Source: Pseudoscleropodium purum
Lineage: Eukaryota; Streptophyta; Bryopsida; Hypnales; Brachytheciaceae
Assembly: GCA_963969395.1 (NCBI GenBank)
Contig: OZ017800.1
Location: 18,136,479 to 18,200,478, forward strand
DNA length: 64,000 nt
Direction: 5' to 3'
Numbering within the stretch: the stretch's first letter is position 1; each line of letters begins with the position of its first letter. The notes under the pieces are model-generated. The model worked only from the letters and a program-made list of their open reading frames with translations. It made no database searches and had not been told where the DNA came from. This document shows positions 1 to 12,460 of the stretch, piece after piece. The position numbers and the translations under genes are program-made.

Positions 1-2320
1 ACCTCGTATAGGGGGTACGGCTAGAAATTAATGCTCTAATGAAAGGACAATTGAAAAAACAAAACCCCATAAAATTGGTATTTGTCTCCTTTCATTTTAA
101 CCTCGACTTGGCAAGACTACCTAGTTGGTAAATTAGCAAAATATGAAGGGTTTGCACTGACTTAGTTTACAATAGAAAGATTTATAATTGTTAGACCTTT
201 GCAAGCATTTTTCTTTGTTAAAAGAAATTAAAATTTGCATGAAAAGTCTTTCATTTAATATATTTTTTTTCTTCTCCTTCCTTTTATAAAGTAGAAAAGT
301 CTATTCTAGATTTGGATTGCAAACTTTGTATTGAGTCAATTTTTTTTAAAAGTCAACAAAAAAATATTGAGGGATGAGCCCTTCCACTTGAAATTTGTCA
401 TATTGTCCTTGTTTCTAGTCATGCATTGCAAATGCTCTAAGGGAATTAGAGATGGTCATCTATGTTAATCCTAAGACACCTAGGAGGCCAAAAAATGGCC
501 TTTTGGAGAAGACATTTAGTATCTCTTGGAGATGGAAAAAAACATTTTTTTGTCCAATTTTTTTGGGACTTGGTTGGGCACTTCTAGAAGGTGGTGTTGG
601 AATTTTTTTTGTTGTGATGTTGTTGAATTTTAAAAATAGAAAGATGCTTAATCCTTAAAATTTTGGTATGGATTCAATATATATGACCTTGCACTTTATT
701 CTTAAATTATAAGGTATGCAATAAAATTTAGCAAGATATACACTATTGTATTGAAAATTAAACAAATAAAAATTGTCATTGAGAAGTTATTTTAATATAG
801 AATTTATCATGTTCATATGCAACACTTTGCATACAAAATATGTGGCCATTTTGCAACTTCTCAAACATGCATGTAGAAGGTACGATAATGATCTACATTG
901 GAAGTGCCATGTGTAATAGGATTTGGCTCATCATGTATATAAACTTTTGTAACTATTGTATACATCAAATCATGCACCTCAAATGTCAAACACGAAAAAA
1001 CCATGATGTAAAACAAATTGGGACTCTTAGACCTTTAAGAGTTAATTTACAAATTACTATGCAATGTAGACCTCTAAGAGCAAGCTTGTTGCTCTTATTG
1101 TAAATTTGACCATAAAAATGGCACGGTCCTTTTGAATTTCACCCTAACTAATGAAATGAAGCTAATGAAGTGCAATTTCTATTCCAACTTCAGATTTTGA
1201 AATATTCTTAAAATTGAATATTTATTGCAATTTGAATTGTAGGCCTATAATTTCAATCTATTGATTTTCTAATTATAAAAGGTATTGTAAACGTTATTAC
1301 TCCATGATAACCTATACTATTGTATATACGCATGGAGATTTTTTCATATTTTTTGAGCTAATTTTGTATTTGATATATATATATAATTTTTTTTTAATTT
1401 TTAATTTTAAAAAAAAAATTCTTAATGAAATTTCAATAATGGATTCAAATTTTCACAAAGAAATCTTTTAAGTTTATGGCTTATGGATGATATGTGATTT
1501 TATCTCTGAAAAATAAAAATAAGTTTTTTCAGATTAGTTATTTTTGAAGTTTAAGGATTTTGAAGTTTATTTTTATAATCATACGCCTATCCTTTTAGAA
1601 TTAAAACTAAGTATTTTGAACCACTAAGAGTACATTCATAGTAAGGATGAAGAAAAATCCAAGCATAAATTTCAATCTTCTGGGATTAACAAGAGTTTAA
1701 AATTTAACTTGTGTTACAGTAAACATTCTTCATAATATTGAAAGTTAATTCATATGAAAGAAAAATAAAACCCTTGATGGTGAGTGAGGAATAAAAGCCC
1801 CTACTTCTCTGTGTGGGCTAAATCCGAAATGCCAAAGGCTTTTTATGAGTTTTTTGGAGTTTGCTCAAAACTAAACAAAAAGACCAAGTTTAGATTAGTA
1901 GTTACATCAATAATTTTAAAATTGTAACCTTACACATTGAAGCTAGATGCATTATAAATCACATAGGAAAAGAAAATACAACAATATCACTTATGAATTG
2001 AAAGATTATAATGTTTGAGAAGAGGGTGTTGAAACTATGAAAGTGATTTGAAGTCTTTTAAATTCACTTTTTATATGCTGAATCTAAAATTGAAGTCATA
2101 CAAAATAATGAGTTTAAATGACAAAATTTGCATGACTATAATTGATTGACAACTTCTCAAAATCTGCAATATAGTTTAAAAAATTTCCAATGTGATTTTT
2201 CCCTCAGGATTTATAAATAGTTGATTAGAATTAGAATTTGTAAATTTTTGGAGCTAATTGGAGGGTATTTTGGGTTTTTTTGATAGCAAATGGTCTGTTT
2301 TGTTGAGCAATAGGGTGGTT
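1..2320. other. AT-rich intergenic DNA, no gene seen
   Basis: No reading frame here resembles a known protein on either strand, and the longest open frames are under 90 codons. The stretch is very AT-rich, with long A and T runs; around 1370-1425 there is a TA/poly-T/poly-A low-complexity patch that can fold on itself. No transposon ends with matching target duplications were recognised. Confidence 0.7.
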
Positions 2321-2329
2321 TTGGCTGAT

Positions 2330-4045
2330 TATTTTGATCCGAATTGGAATCTTTTTGTCACCTGGTTAGTCGATGTTTTTGTCAGGATTCTTAGTTGGTA
2401 GTTCAATAAGCGTGTTTAGTTGTGGGATAGGTAGTGAATTCCAAGTTGGTATATAATGAATGTGTAGTAAGGTGATTCTAGCCTAACATGATGCCTTGTG
2501 ATTTCATCGATGTTGGCTAATATTTTGAACTTAGTTGTGTCTTTTAAAATCCAATTTGGTAGTGGATTCAATTGGCTATCTCTCCGAATTGGTAACCATC
2601 AATGTGAATCCTATTAGGTCCTAATTTTCTCATTTTTCTTTACCTACTATTGAACTTGCCGGTGTGTGTCCTAGTCGATTAGGTTGCTATTTAGATTTTG
2701 TTTGTGATTTTCCAATTGGGAAGTTTGTTTGTATTGATCCAAGGTTAGATTGGTGTGAATGAGTGAGTCTTTGTTCCTAGTTGGAGATGTATATTTGCTA
2801 GTGTGTGGCGATGTGTTTGTGTAGAATTGTGAAGATTTTGTAATGAAGAAATTGTCCAAGTTGGGAGTTGATTTGGACGAGTGTGTGTTAATGATTGAAT
2901 TTATGAAAGTTTGTGTTTAAGAGAATGAGATGCAATGGATGCATGCAATAATTTCAAGTTGGAGCAAGTAGTTGAACTTATAGATTCTAAACTTGGATTG
3001 ATAGCTATGTAGATGGTGAAATCCTATTTGGGGAGATATGTGATTCAAAAGATAATCATGCAGTTTAGTGTTAAATTTTCTGAAGTCTATGTGTGAGAAA
3101 GAGAATCAAATTGTAATATTTTGAGAGAACGCTGTAGGCTTAATAAAAAAATTTCCTAATTGATAGAGTGGTGATATAGAAATTCTTTGCAAGTATGTTA
3201 ATTTTTATGAACAAAAATGTTAAACTTATAAGTTGTAAATGGTGATTGTAACCACCAATTCGGAGTATAAAAATTGAAAAATTTTCAAATATTATTTGAT
3301 GTGCTTAGGTAGTGATTAGTTTGTGCCTAATTGGAGCATGTTGGGATGTTGAATGTATGCAATTAAATTCCAATTTGGTGTGTATGTGTGAATTAAAAGT
3401 GAAAATTTATATTCCTATTTGGGCTATGTATTAATTGAGATTGTGTGTGTTCATTTCCAAATGGTGAATGAGTATCAAGCCATTAATTTCAATTAGGTGG
3501 GCAATTAGTGAAATGTGTGTAAGGCATTGAGAATTTTGTGCAAGATCCAAATTGAGAGTTGTAATGCTATAAATGTTTGACTAATTGAATTTGATTAGAG
3601 AGATCGTCAATTCTAAATTGCATTAAATTGTTTGAGCAATAATAATCAATCAATATTTTAGTTCCAATTTGGAAAAGCCTAAGTATTAAGTTGTGAGTTT
3701 GTAATTGAATGTTGATCGAGTTTGCCAGAGAGAATTCCTAATTGGTAGGTGAAGAACTGTTGATTTGATGTGTAAAATCCAAATTGGTGATCCTGATGCC
3801 CTGTGAAGAAGACAAATAAATTTGTAGTTATCAAACCAAGTTGGTAGAGTGTCAAACTAGTTGGAAGTATTGAGTCTACTAAGTTGAATTTGCAAAGAGT
3901 AAAGCCAAATTAGAAAAAGATTAGGGTTGATTTGGAAAAAGAATTCCAAGTTGGGTTTGTAGTGTAATTGTAACAATGCTTTTGGTGATAGAGTTCCAAA
4001 TTGGATTAACCTATTAACATAGATTTCCTACTTGATAGTCTCCTT
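2330..4045. repeat. Tract of a degenerate CCAATTTGG-like motif, about 28 occurrences
   Basis: A short near-palindromic motif, roughly TTCCAA(A/T/G)TTGG(T/A/G), recurs about every 40-60 bases through 1.7 kb, for example near 2440, 2548, 2712, 2855, 3370, 3662, 3780, 3836, 3945 and 4000. The sequence between occurrences is not obviously repeated, so this is not a simple satellite. There is no convincing reading frame. It may be a decayed minisatellite or part of a long terminal repeat with dispersed internal motifs; neither can be decided from the window. A second tract of different motif but similar style lies at 16.25-18.4 kb. Confidence 0.55.
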
Positions 4046-4458
4046 TGGAATGAACTTATTATACTAATAGAATAATTTACAAATAGGTCATTATCCCTCT
4101 TCAATAAAATCACTCTAGAGTATTTGAGTCTCATTTTCATATGCTTCAAATACTAAAACTTAAGATTAGCAATAAACACCCGTATACAAAATCTTCAATA
4201 GGAAAATCATCAACAAGTTTTGTTCAAAATCAAATCTTTGACGTTTAAGATGGACTTTAATGGGTATTCAATGAAATTAAAAACTATCCAAAATATTGCT
4301 TTGGCCTCAAGGGGGTCACACCCATATACATTTGGAAACCATGTGCAATCATGGGATATTTTAGGGGTGGTATTTATGTACTTATAGGTATTTTTTTCCT
4401 CCCTATTTTAAAAAAAAATGCTATTGAGGGGTATTTTTTAGCACCCTATATTTTTTAA

Positions 4459-5001
4459 ATGAGTAAGGGGACTATTTTTTGGTACCCTATTTTTTTCAAC
4501 ACTATAGAACTACCTAATATTGAACAAAATATTACTCATTGGAAAAACAACTATTTGAGCATCAATCATTCAATGTCATTAAATTCATATTGGATACAAA
4601 AAGCGATGCAAGGTGCTTACTATTGCAAGTGCCATCCAAAACAAAACTATAAAAAACACTTCTATACACTTGAAATGAAAATATACAAACAAGGAGAAAA
4701 TAGAATGTGCTTGCTAAAATCCAAAACTTGCAAACATGGAAGACTAAAACAACAAAAACAAGATTTCAACACACAAGATCAAATGCAAGAAGACATTGAA
4801 TCTACAAACATTACAAAGCCAAGTACCAAGACTGCATTCAAACATAAAAAAGCAAACAACAAAAAATTAAGCATTGAATTTGTGTTCAAATATACATTCA
4901 TAACAACTTCGTGCCCAACCTATGAGTACACACTTAAAATATCAATGTTTAAATCACGTTGTCTATACTCCAAAAGTGCAGAAACATATGTACAACATTA
5001 A
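4459..5001 (+). other. 180-codon open frame of doubtful coding status
   Basis: This is the longest ATG-started frame in the first 7 kb. The predicted product is rich in Lys, Asn, Thr and Ser, as expected from translating AT-rich DNA, and I recognise no domain, signal peptide or membrane segment. It begins just after two near-copies of a short segment (a GGGGTATTTTTTAGCACCC-like sequence followed by a GGGGACTATTTTTTGGTACCC-like one). No splice sites or neighbours support a gene. Chance openness is the simplest explanation. Confidence 0.15.
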
Positions 5002-7930
5002 GAAAATTGCAGTTTTTTGATGGGTCCTACAAGCTTGTAAAATGCTAGGTGCCAATGAAGACAAGATTTATAGAAACTAGATGTTGTAGTTGCCAAAATC
5101 AATAGTAGTTGAAGTGAAAAAATAAAAAGGACCTTCACCTAAAATTGCCACGAGTTGTGGAGGTGATCCACAATGTTTTAAAGGACTCCAATAAGATACT
5201 ATTAGGCATTTCCAACTAGTTAAGCTTCTCCTCCTGTAGGATCCAACACAACACTTCTAAATTTGTTGCTTCCAAATTTGCCACAATCTCTCCACAAGTT
5301 GTCACTACAAATGCAAACAAATCTTGGATAGCACTATGAATTCTACAAGTAGGTTACAAGTTAATATTCACAAGGTGTTTCAATAGAAATTGGAAATAGA
5401 AATTTAAACATGAACTAAAACAATAATTGTAGGAATGGCAATGCGAACTCTAAATCTAACCCAAAAGTGAAGCAACATTAACAAGATTTGCAGAACACAT
5501 TGAAATCCTAAACTTTAATGAGGAAGTGAAGCAACAATTATTGGATCTAAAGAAAATTCTAAAGAAAATGTAACTAAAATTGCAATAATATCTTGAGGTG
5601 AATATACAAAGCATTGTAGTAAAAAAAATTCATTTCAATGTATGTCTTATTCACCGTAGCACTTCAAAGTATTAGGATTGAACAAAATAGCTCCCCCTTT
5701 ACTTCTCCAAAACATCTCTAAGAATCATTGTTGTGTAATGAATGTTTGCCTTGGGAAATTACTGGGATTCTCACTGCAACCAGTAATAGCTTGAAAATGA
5801 AGAAAGTCATAAGATGATAAAAACAAGTGAGCTCATCTCTTGCAAATTCATCCTACTAACAACCAATGATGTAATAAAGAAGATGAATATAGGTAAACTT
5901 GTGACAACAAATCCACCAACTAAATTAATATGATTTAAGAACTAAAAATCATAATTGTGTCGAAATGCTTCAGACGTTTAAAATGAGATGGCCATACCAC
6001 AAGCTGAACCGTCCGAGGAATTGGCTCTTAAACTTCAAACCCTTGGTGACCAATAAATGTGCCTCACCATTGGGAATAATATAAAAGTACAATTATATGG
6101 ACAAATAATCCTACTTTGTCATATCCATTACACAAAAAGAGGCTAAACAATGATTTTATCTATGTTGCCTACAACAACAAAGATTACAAGAAAAGACAAG
6201 TCACAAATCACAACATATAAGTCTTCAACTCTTAACTCCAATTCTTCATCTCTCAACTCCAATTCTTCATTTCTCAACTCCAATTCTTCAACTCTCAACT
6301 TTCAATTCTAAATCCTACTTCATTGTTGAATTTTGAATTGGTATTGTTGTTTTGTTCAAAGTTCAAATGGTGACTTTTTGAAAAGTGAGTACAATTTTTT
6401 ACTTTTTCTTTATATTTTAACTTATTCTAAAATTCTATCCAATTTCTATGGCTATTCAAAGTTTCAACCTTGTGAAAAAAAGAAGAGTGGCAAACCTTTC
6501 TTCATATATTGTCATTCACAACTCACTCATAAAAATTCCAAATACAATGAATGATAGCTTTATAAAAAACCAACACAATTTTTCATATTTTCCTTTTAAT
6601 TGCAAATAAAAGATTCATTTTTTATAGCTGGTCAAAGTTTCTACTTTTTCATAGAAGGTAGCAACCCTCTTTCTACTCAAACTAGCACAACTTTAATTTA
6701 CAACTTTAAATTAAACAAGTGTGATTAATTTAAAAGCTTTGCACTAAGATATACAATTTTTTCAAATTTCATTTCCAAATTCTCAAAATACAACATACAA
6801 TGGCCTCTTAAACATTTAGACCTTACCAACAACAATAAGAGAGATGACAAATAGTGCCTCCTTTTCCCTTCCCTTTATTTTCTACTTAAACCACACAAGT
6901 CAAATGAATTTCAGCCCACCTTTTGACCATGTGGCTTTTCTAACATTTATTGCTCATGAATATTGACCATAAGACTAAATTTATACTTCTAAGTAGAAAA
7001 TAAATCATTCCTTAATTATTAGAAGGAAAACTATTTCAATATTTCTCTCATACAACTTCACAAATACAAAATTATTTTAGAAAAATACTTCAAATATGGA
7101 ATAAAGAACTAAAAACTAACATATGACTAAGAGAGGTAAAAAATAGAATTCTAATCGGAATATCATTCCATTTACATGAACTTGAGGATGCATTCAATGG
7201 TAGCAACGACATAATTGGCACGATCCATCTTAATTAAAGGTTTGATTGGCCCTTCTAATCAAGATTGTCTTCTCGAACAAACAGACAACGCAACAAACAG
7301 ATGTCTAACAATGTCTAATAGATCCTTTACACAGTCCAATAGAAAAAAATTTAATTTACAAAAATTTAAATTATCCTTTTTTTATATTTTTGACAAACTA
7401 AAGTCCTACTTTAATGAAATGACTCAAATTCATGAATACATATTACATTTAAAATTTACATTCTAAATTATAATAGGATTTCACATTGTTTCAATTGTTG
7501 TAAATGGCTTTATTGGACGGGGTTGTCATTCATACTCGACATTTGTCTAATATAACATGCGATGTTAGATGTCCAATACGTCATCAAAACTTGGAAACAT
7601 ATTCGATAAGACAACCCTGCCTTTAACCATTATTGGTGACTACAACTCCCCTTTATAGGCTTGACCATACAATTATATTGATCATTAGTTACACCTTCAA
7701 AACATCCTTCAAATATAACTTTACGGCTGTCAAGTTCAATGCATTCAACTTGCAACAAAATCACCAATGTTTGAGCATCATATTGAAGTTTTTCCTACCA
7801 TCATTTCTCTACATGTGATTGTTTTGGAGGTCAAGATAGTCCAACTTCATCTTGTGGTTGCCCATGTGGTAATGAAAGACCTAGTGGCTATAGAAGTTGA
7901 TTTGATAGTTTCAATAAAAGAAATTCAAAC
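5002..7930. other. AT-rich DNA without recognisable genes
   Basis: Only short, low-complexity frames occur here. The one clear structure is the 21-bp tandem repeat at 6229-6312. Around 7504-7622 the sequences GGGGTTGTC and GACAACCCTG face each other as a possible terminal inverted repeat, but I found no matching flanking duplication. The left part of the neighbouring retrotransposon (integrase, polypurine tract, second LTR) would be expected in this region but was not found. Confidence 0.55.
6229..6312. repeat. Four tandem copies of a 21-bp unit
   Basis: Four head-to-tail copies of CTCTCAACTCCAATTCTTCA(T) are present, starting at 6229, 6250, 6271 and 6292. The first three differ at one or two bases each; the last is more diverged. 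It is a small minisatellite in non-coding DNA. Confidence 0.85.
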
Positions 7931-7937
7931 TCACTCT

Positions 7938-8894
7938 TCAATTGAGATTCTTCATTTTGAGATTTAGAAAAAACCCTCTAGTTTGGCATTCTAGAGTCCA
8001 GTTAAATTTAACAGTCTTTTTGGTTAAATTTTTAAGAAGTAATGTTTGAGTAGCATAGTCTTCTATAATATCATGGTAATATTTCATGTATCCCAAGACT
8101 TGTTGCATGGCTTTAATGTTGGTAGGTGCAAGAAGATTGACTATAACCTCTACCTTTTTAAGATTGGCCATCTTCCTTCTTTTGACACTCTGTACCCTAG
8201 TAGGACTCCATTTGACTCCTAAAAATAACTTTGTGGGATTCAAAGAAATCCTTGTTTGTCTACATCAAATGAGGCATTCTTGTACCAGAGATAAATGATC
8301 CTTGTTATTGGATTGGATACTAAAATCATTGATATAGATAGTCATTGATTTGTAAAGCAAGTTTACAAAGCACATAACTCTCTAAAATGTTGAAGGAACA
8401 TTGTATAGCCTAAATGGCATTACTTTATAGATGAATGTTCCCCTTGGGATAATAAAGGCGATTTTAGACCAATCTTTTGGTGCGATTGAGATTTGGTTAT
8501 ACCCTTAATATCCATCCATAAAAGTGAAAAGTTCATTTCCCGCTACTTCATCTATGATGGTGTTGATGAAAAGAAGAGGGAAATGATCCTTCTGTGTATG
8601 CTTCTTAAACTATCGATAATCTATGTACACTCGCAATTTACCATTTTTCTTTCTTACCAAGACCATGGGTGATACCCAATCAATAATCTCAATAGGTTGG
8701 ATGAATTTTGCCTATAATAGTTGTTCAATTTCTGCCTTAACAATGAGCTGCAAAGACAAATTCATCCGTCTCTGCCTTTGTCTAACATATATGGTCCCTG
8801 ATTGTATATGGATGGTATGTTGAGTGATGTAGGAAGGGATGCCTTGAAGATCCAAATATAACCAAGCAAATACTTCTCTGTATTCCATGATCAA
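7938..8894 (-). pseudogene. Ty3/gypsy reverse transcriptase fragment
   Basis: The minus strand from 8894 reads FAWLYLDLQGIPSYITQHTI, then VRQRQRRMN and VKAEIEQLL, the N-terminal RT region of plant Ty3/gypsy elements. Further on, across stops, come VSPMVLVRKKNGKLRVYIDYR and, at about 8.31-8.35 kb, the catalytic box as MTIYINDF. The usual YxDD reads YIND, so one catalytic Asp has become Asn. The frame at 8243-7938 contains the following LNPTKLFLGVKW and AMQQVLGYMKYYHDIIEDYA, the region leading into RNase H. Sequence then ceases to be recognisable; RNase H and integrase are absent. Confidence 0.88.
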
Positions 8895-8899
8895 AGTTT

Positions 8900-9717
8900 T
8901 GTAATCTTCTAATTCGTCTCCTTCAAGATGCGTCCCTACCTTAATTAATTTGGGTTCTTTCCCTAATAGTGAGACATTGATGTTTTTCCAATTTGCAGTT
9001 TAAACATAAACAAGATCAGTGGGGCCACGATACCAATCATTAGACATTGATGGATACGTAACTATGTTAGATCCTACTTGCAATCCTTCTGAAGTTTTTT
9101 CGCACATGCAAAGGTGGTGTAAGTGCTTCTTCTGGTAAGATGGATTCCCAACCCAAATCCTAAGTACCATCAATTTCCAGAAGGTAGGCATTCTTTGCAG
9201 GAATATCATCCGCCAAAGTTGCCAATCCTAGTTTGTTTTCATCATTCAAAATTTTCAATTGTTCTATTTCTATTGTTGGTAGATTATTATTTTGGCTATC
9301 TCTATTTGATAGAGCTAGTGGCGAGTCCAATTCAACCATAGAAATTGAAGATTTGGATTCATTTTGATTGCAATTTGAATCTTCAAGACTTAAAGGTGGT
9401 AGCACTTTGTTTGGAGTGCCCTTTTTGGAAAGGATCAATAGCGAATCTAATCCAACCTTTCAAGGCAAGAGTACTTTGGGAGGTTTACCAAAATCACACA
9501 ATTGAAGAATATAATTAAGAGGGTTAAAGGGAGAACTTATCTCTTTGACTATGTGGAAACTAGGTGTCGTCCATGGCCTATTAGCTCCTAAAGATGTAAA
9601 TTTAGTCATTATTCCTACATCTAATTTCTTGGTTGGTGTTGTAGAGAGGTGTTGTTGTAGAGAATTTGGCACATCTTGGGGGTAGATACTCCATGCCATT
9701 GGTCCACCTTATTGAAT
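8900..9717 (-). pseudogene. Pol linker between protease and reverse transcriptase
   Basis: Several short minus-strand frames (9699-9460, 9438-9160, 9209-9000) lie between protease and RT in element orientation. They are Ser/Asn/Glu-rich and carry no recognised domain, but their composition and repeated LDSPLAL/LEDSN-type pieces suggest decayed coding sequence rather than random DNA. About 0.85 kb of gene-poor AT-rich sequence (9.72-10.57 kb) separates this from the protease and may be an insertion or a heavily decayed part. Confidence 0.45.
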
Positions 9718-10569
9718 GGAACCTTTAAGGAAAAGATTCCTTTATCTTCACCTTCGATCCTAAAACAATCCTAAAACAATTCAATTCAAATTAGAAAATG
9801 TTGCCTTTATAAGTCTAGACTCTAAAAAGAGATATTCTAGACTCCCGACAGACACACCAAAAATGTGAGTGTTTTTGAGTCTATCCCTAGAGTAAAAACA
9901 TGCACACAAGTCCTAGCAACAATGTCGGTAAATTTCGATGGGATTTTGTAAACTTAATATTCTTTGGCCTTCCAAGCAATGGACACTTTGTTTTTTATGC
10001 TTCCCTAATCTAATTAATTGTTCTTAATCTATCTAACTTGTTTAAGAGTTTAATTTTAACTAGCACGTGAAATCTAATCTACTTTGATTAAACTAAGTAC
10101 TAGAAGATGATCTACCCGTCCCGAATGGAAAAGCTATTCAAGTTACTAATGAAAATTATTCTTAATACTATTCTAAATTTCATCCACTATCTAAAAATAA
10201 TAAACCTTCTCTAATTAATTATAACTTTTAAGGTATGATTGTTTACTAGTTAATTTAGTGATTTTATGAGAGAAATCTCAACTTTGACCTGTTTTGGAAA
10301 ATTTCATCCAAAATAGAGCCAAACTTCATCCACCTTTTATTACCTTGAAAATTAAGTAATTTCTAGACTCCAAAAGAACTTTTATGTCTTTTAAAGAATC
10401 CATACCAATATTTAAATTCAACTTTTGTCATTATTGAATAAACTTTTATAATTTGGGGATTTTTTTTTGTTTCTAAATTCATATCTTGTAATGGTGTATG
10501 TAAAGATTCTCTAAAAGTTTTCTTTCAGAAAAAGGTAGGATCACTATAGGCAAGAAGGTCTTCTACTTC

Positions 10570-11394
10570 TTAGACATCAAACTGTAATTTAGGTTCTAAG
10601 TCTGAACTTTTATCTAAAGTGATGTTTAGGACTTTTGAATTCTCCCATGCTAAAATTGCATCATCAGAATCATCAATATTGGTCAATGGTATGAAATATT
10701 TTCCTAACCCAATACTTTTATAGAGTAATTCTTTATTAATTTTTTGTGTTAGTTCTATTTCACTTTCTTCACATTCAGTCTCAGATTGATTTTCCGTGGT
10801 AACAATAGCTTCATCATCTTGGGTCTCACCCCTATATTTTGTGGGATAAAGTGGTACGACAATTTTATTTTTCTCTTTCCCAATAATCAAAGTTCTTTTT
10901 TCCCAATCATCTTTTGCTCTAGTTGAATATAACAAAGGTCTTCCGAATAAAATGGGATAAGAAGAAATAGACTCTATAAGTTTAAATACAATGTAATCTA
11001 TTCTATAATCTATTCCCCTAATGGTTGTAGTTATTTGGATTAACACACACAAAGGTTTAACTCAACTTTGGTCATCCATTTTCAAAATGATGGGAGTTGA
11101 AGTTATAGTGGTTAATCCCAATTCTTCCATTGTTTCAAAATTCATGAGATTAACACTAGACCCATTGTCAATTTGAGCTCCACTAATTAATGAACTGTCA
11201 ATTATAACATCAATGGTTGGGGCTCTTGAATCCATGGAAATTTCATGAATCTCTAAAGGTTTAACCCTTTTCCTTATTAGTAAGGAAGTCAAATCACTCC
11301 TACACTTTGGTGATATGGCTAAGAGTTGTTTTAAAGTTATTTGGGGTTGTATTTTATCTAAATTTGCCACAATGTCATAAGGTTCCATGCCCAA
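10570..11394 (-). pseudogene. Ty3/gypsy aspartic protease, two frames
   Basis: The first frame (11394-11062) contains GAQIDNGSSVNLMNF, matching the retropepsin active-site loop, where the usual D(S/T)G reads DNG. The second frame (11052-10570) carries the C-terminal side of the plant gypsy protease, including YPILFGRPLLYSTRAKDDW and RTLIIGKEKNKIVV. A frameshift or stop near 11.06 kb splits them. The protease would process Gag-Pol. The acidic tail that follows leads into a poorly conserved linker before reverse transcriptase. Confidence 0.8.
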
Positions 11395-11954
11395 TGTTCA
11401 TTTCATTGTCCTTGGAAATTTACGTTTAATTTGACCTTGTGGGTTTTGAGAATTAATTTTAGAATGTATTCATTTGGCAGGTATTTGATAAAAACTTGGA
11501 ATACTATTAGGAATATTAGACAATTCGACTAATGAGTTTATATTTTCTAAGGATAAAGATGATGGTTAGCTAGATTTTTCTTTTAAAAGTTTTTCTTGCC
11601 TTTCTTTCCATGTTGTTTCTTTATGTGGATGGTTAGGGCCTAATTGTATTTCAAGTGGTGGAATTTTTCTTAAATTTTTTTATTGGTTCTACAATTAAAG
11701 AGGTATCAATTATAATTGTTTTAGAAGGTTCTATTTTACTTTCAAGACTATTTGTTATTTGATTTTCCTATTGACTTAGCTTTGCTTTTGTAGCTCTAGT
11801 AGTTACAAAGATAGTTTCTGGGTATAATCCCCATTCTATTATAGAATGGGAAATATGATGTGAGGGTCTTGAATTATCCTCTTCTTAAAATTGGACTTGT
11901 TTGTTCCTAGGATAATCCTCCTTTGAAGTTGGAAATTTCCTAGGTGGGGCAGTG

Positions 11955-12460
11955 TAGTCTTCAAGTACATGACCTTCTTGACAACATCTACCACATCAAG
12001 GAATGTATCCAACTTCTTTTCTAGCATTGGGACAATTATTCATGTAATGATACAGTTCACCACATCTATAACACACTAGGTGTAAATTTTTTTATGGTGG
12101 ACCATACCAGTGTGTGTTGGGATTGGTTGGTGGACCATTCCAAACTAGCAATTGGTTATAGGTGTCGTTCCAATGTGGACGATTATCATTAGGTCTATAT
12201 GGTGGACCAATATTAGGTCTAATGAAAGGTCTTTTATTCATGTTTTTTTTTAAAATCTAGAGTTTAGTATTATCAATTTGTAAGACTTGCTTTATAGCTT
12301 GCCAATCTTACTTAACTAATGCTAAATTTCAACATTTGTCAATTAGATGATTTCCCCCACAAAAATTACAATGTGGTTTTCGATTTGAAATTTATGTGGA
12401 TAGTGAAGGACATTCAGATGGCAAATGGCCATAACCTTGACAATTTGTGCACCAGACATT
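11955..12460 (-). pseudogene. Gag C-terminal region with a cluster of zinc knuckles
   Basis: Continuing past the first knuckle (about 12.41-12.45 kb), the minus strand contains CNFCGGNHLIDKC near 12.33-12.38 kb (one residue short between Cys and His), CYRCGELYHYMNNC near 12.03-12.08 kb, and CGRCCQEGHVLEDY near 11.96-12.00 kb, whose last Cys has become Tyr. Stops separate them. Four knuckle-like units in this stretch, plus one upstream of gag, is more than the one or two usual for plant Ty3/gypsy elements. Confidence 0.6.

Noticed and set aside
7504..7622. Possible hAT MITE with GGGGTTGTC / GACAACCCTG ends
   Set aside because: The ends are imperfect and the 8-base flanks differ, so no insertion can be demonstrated.
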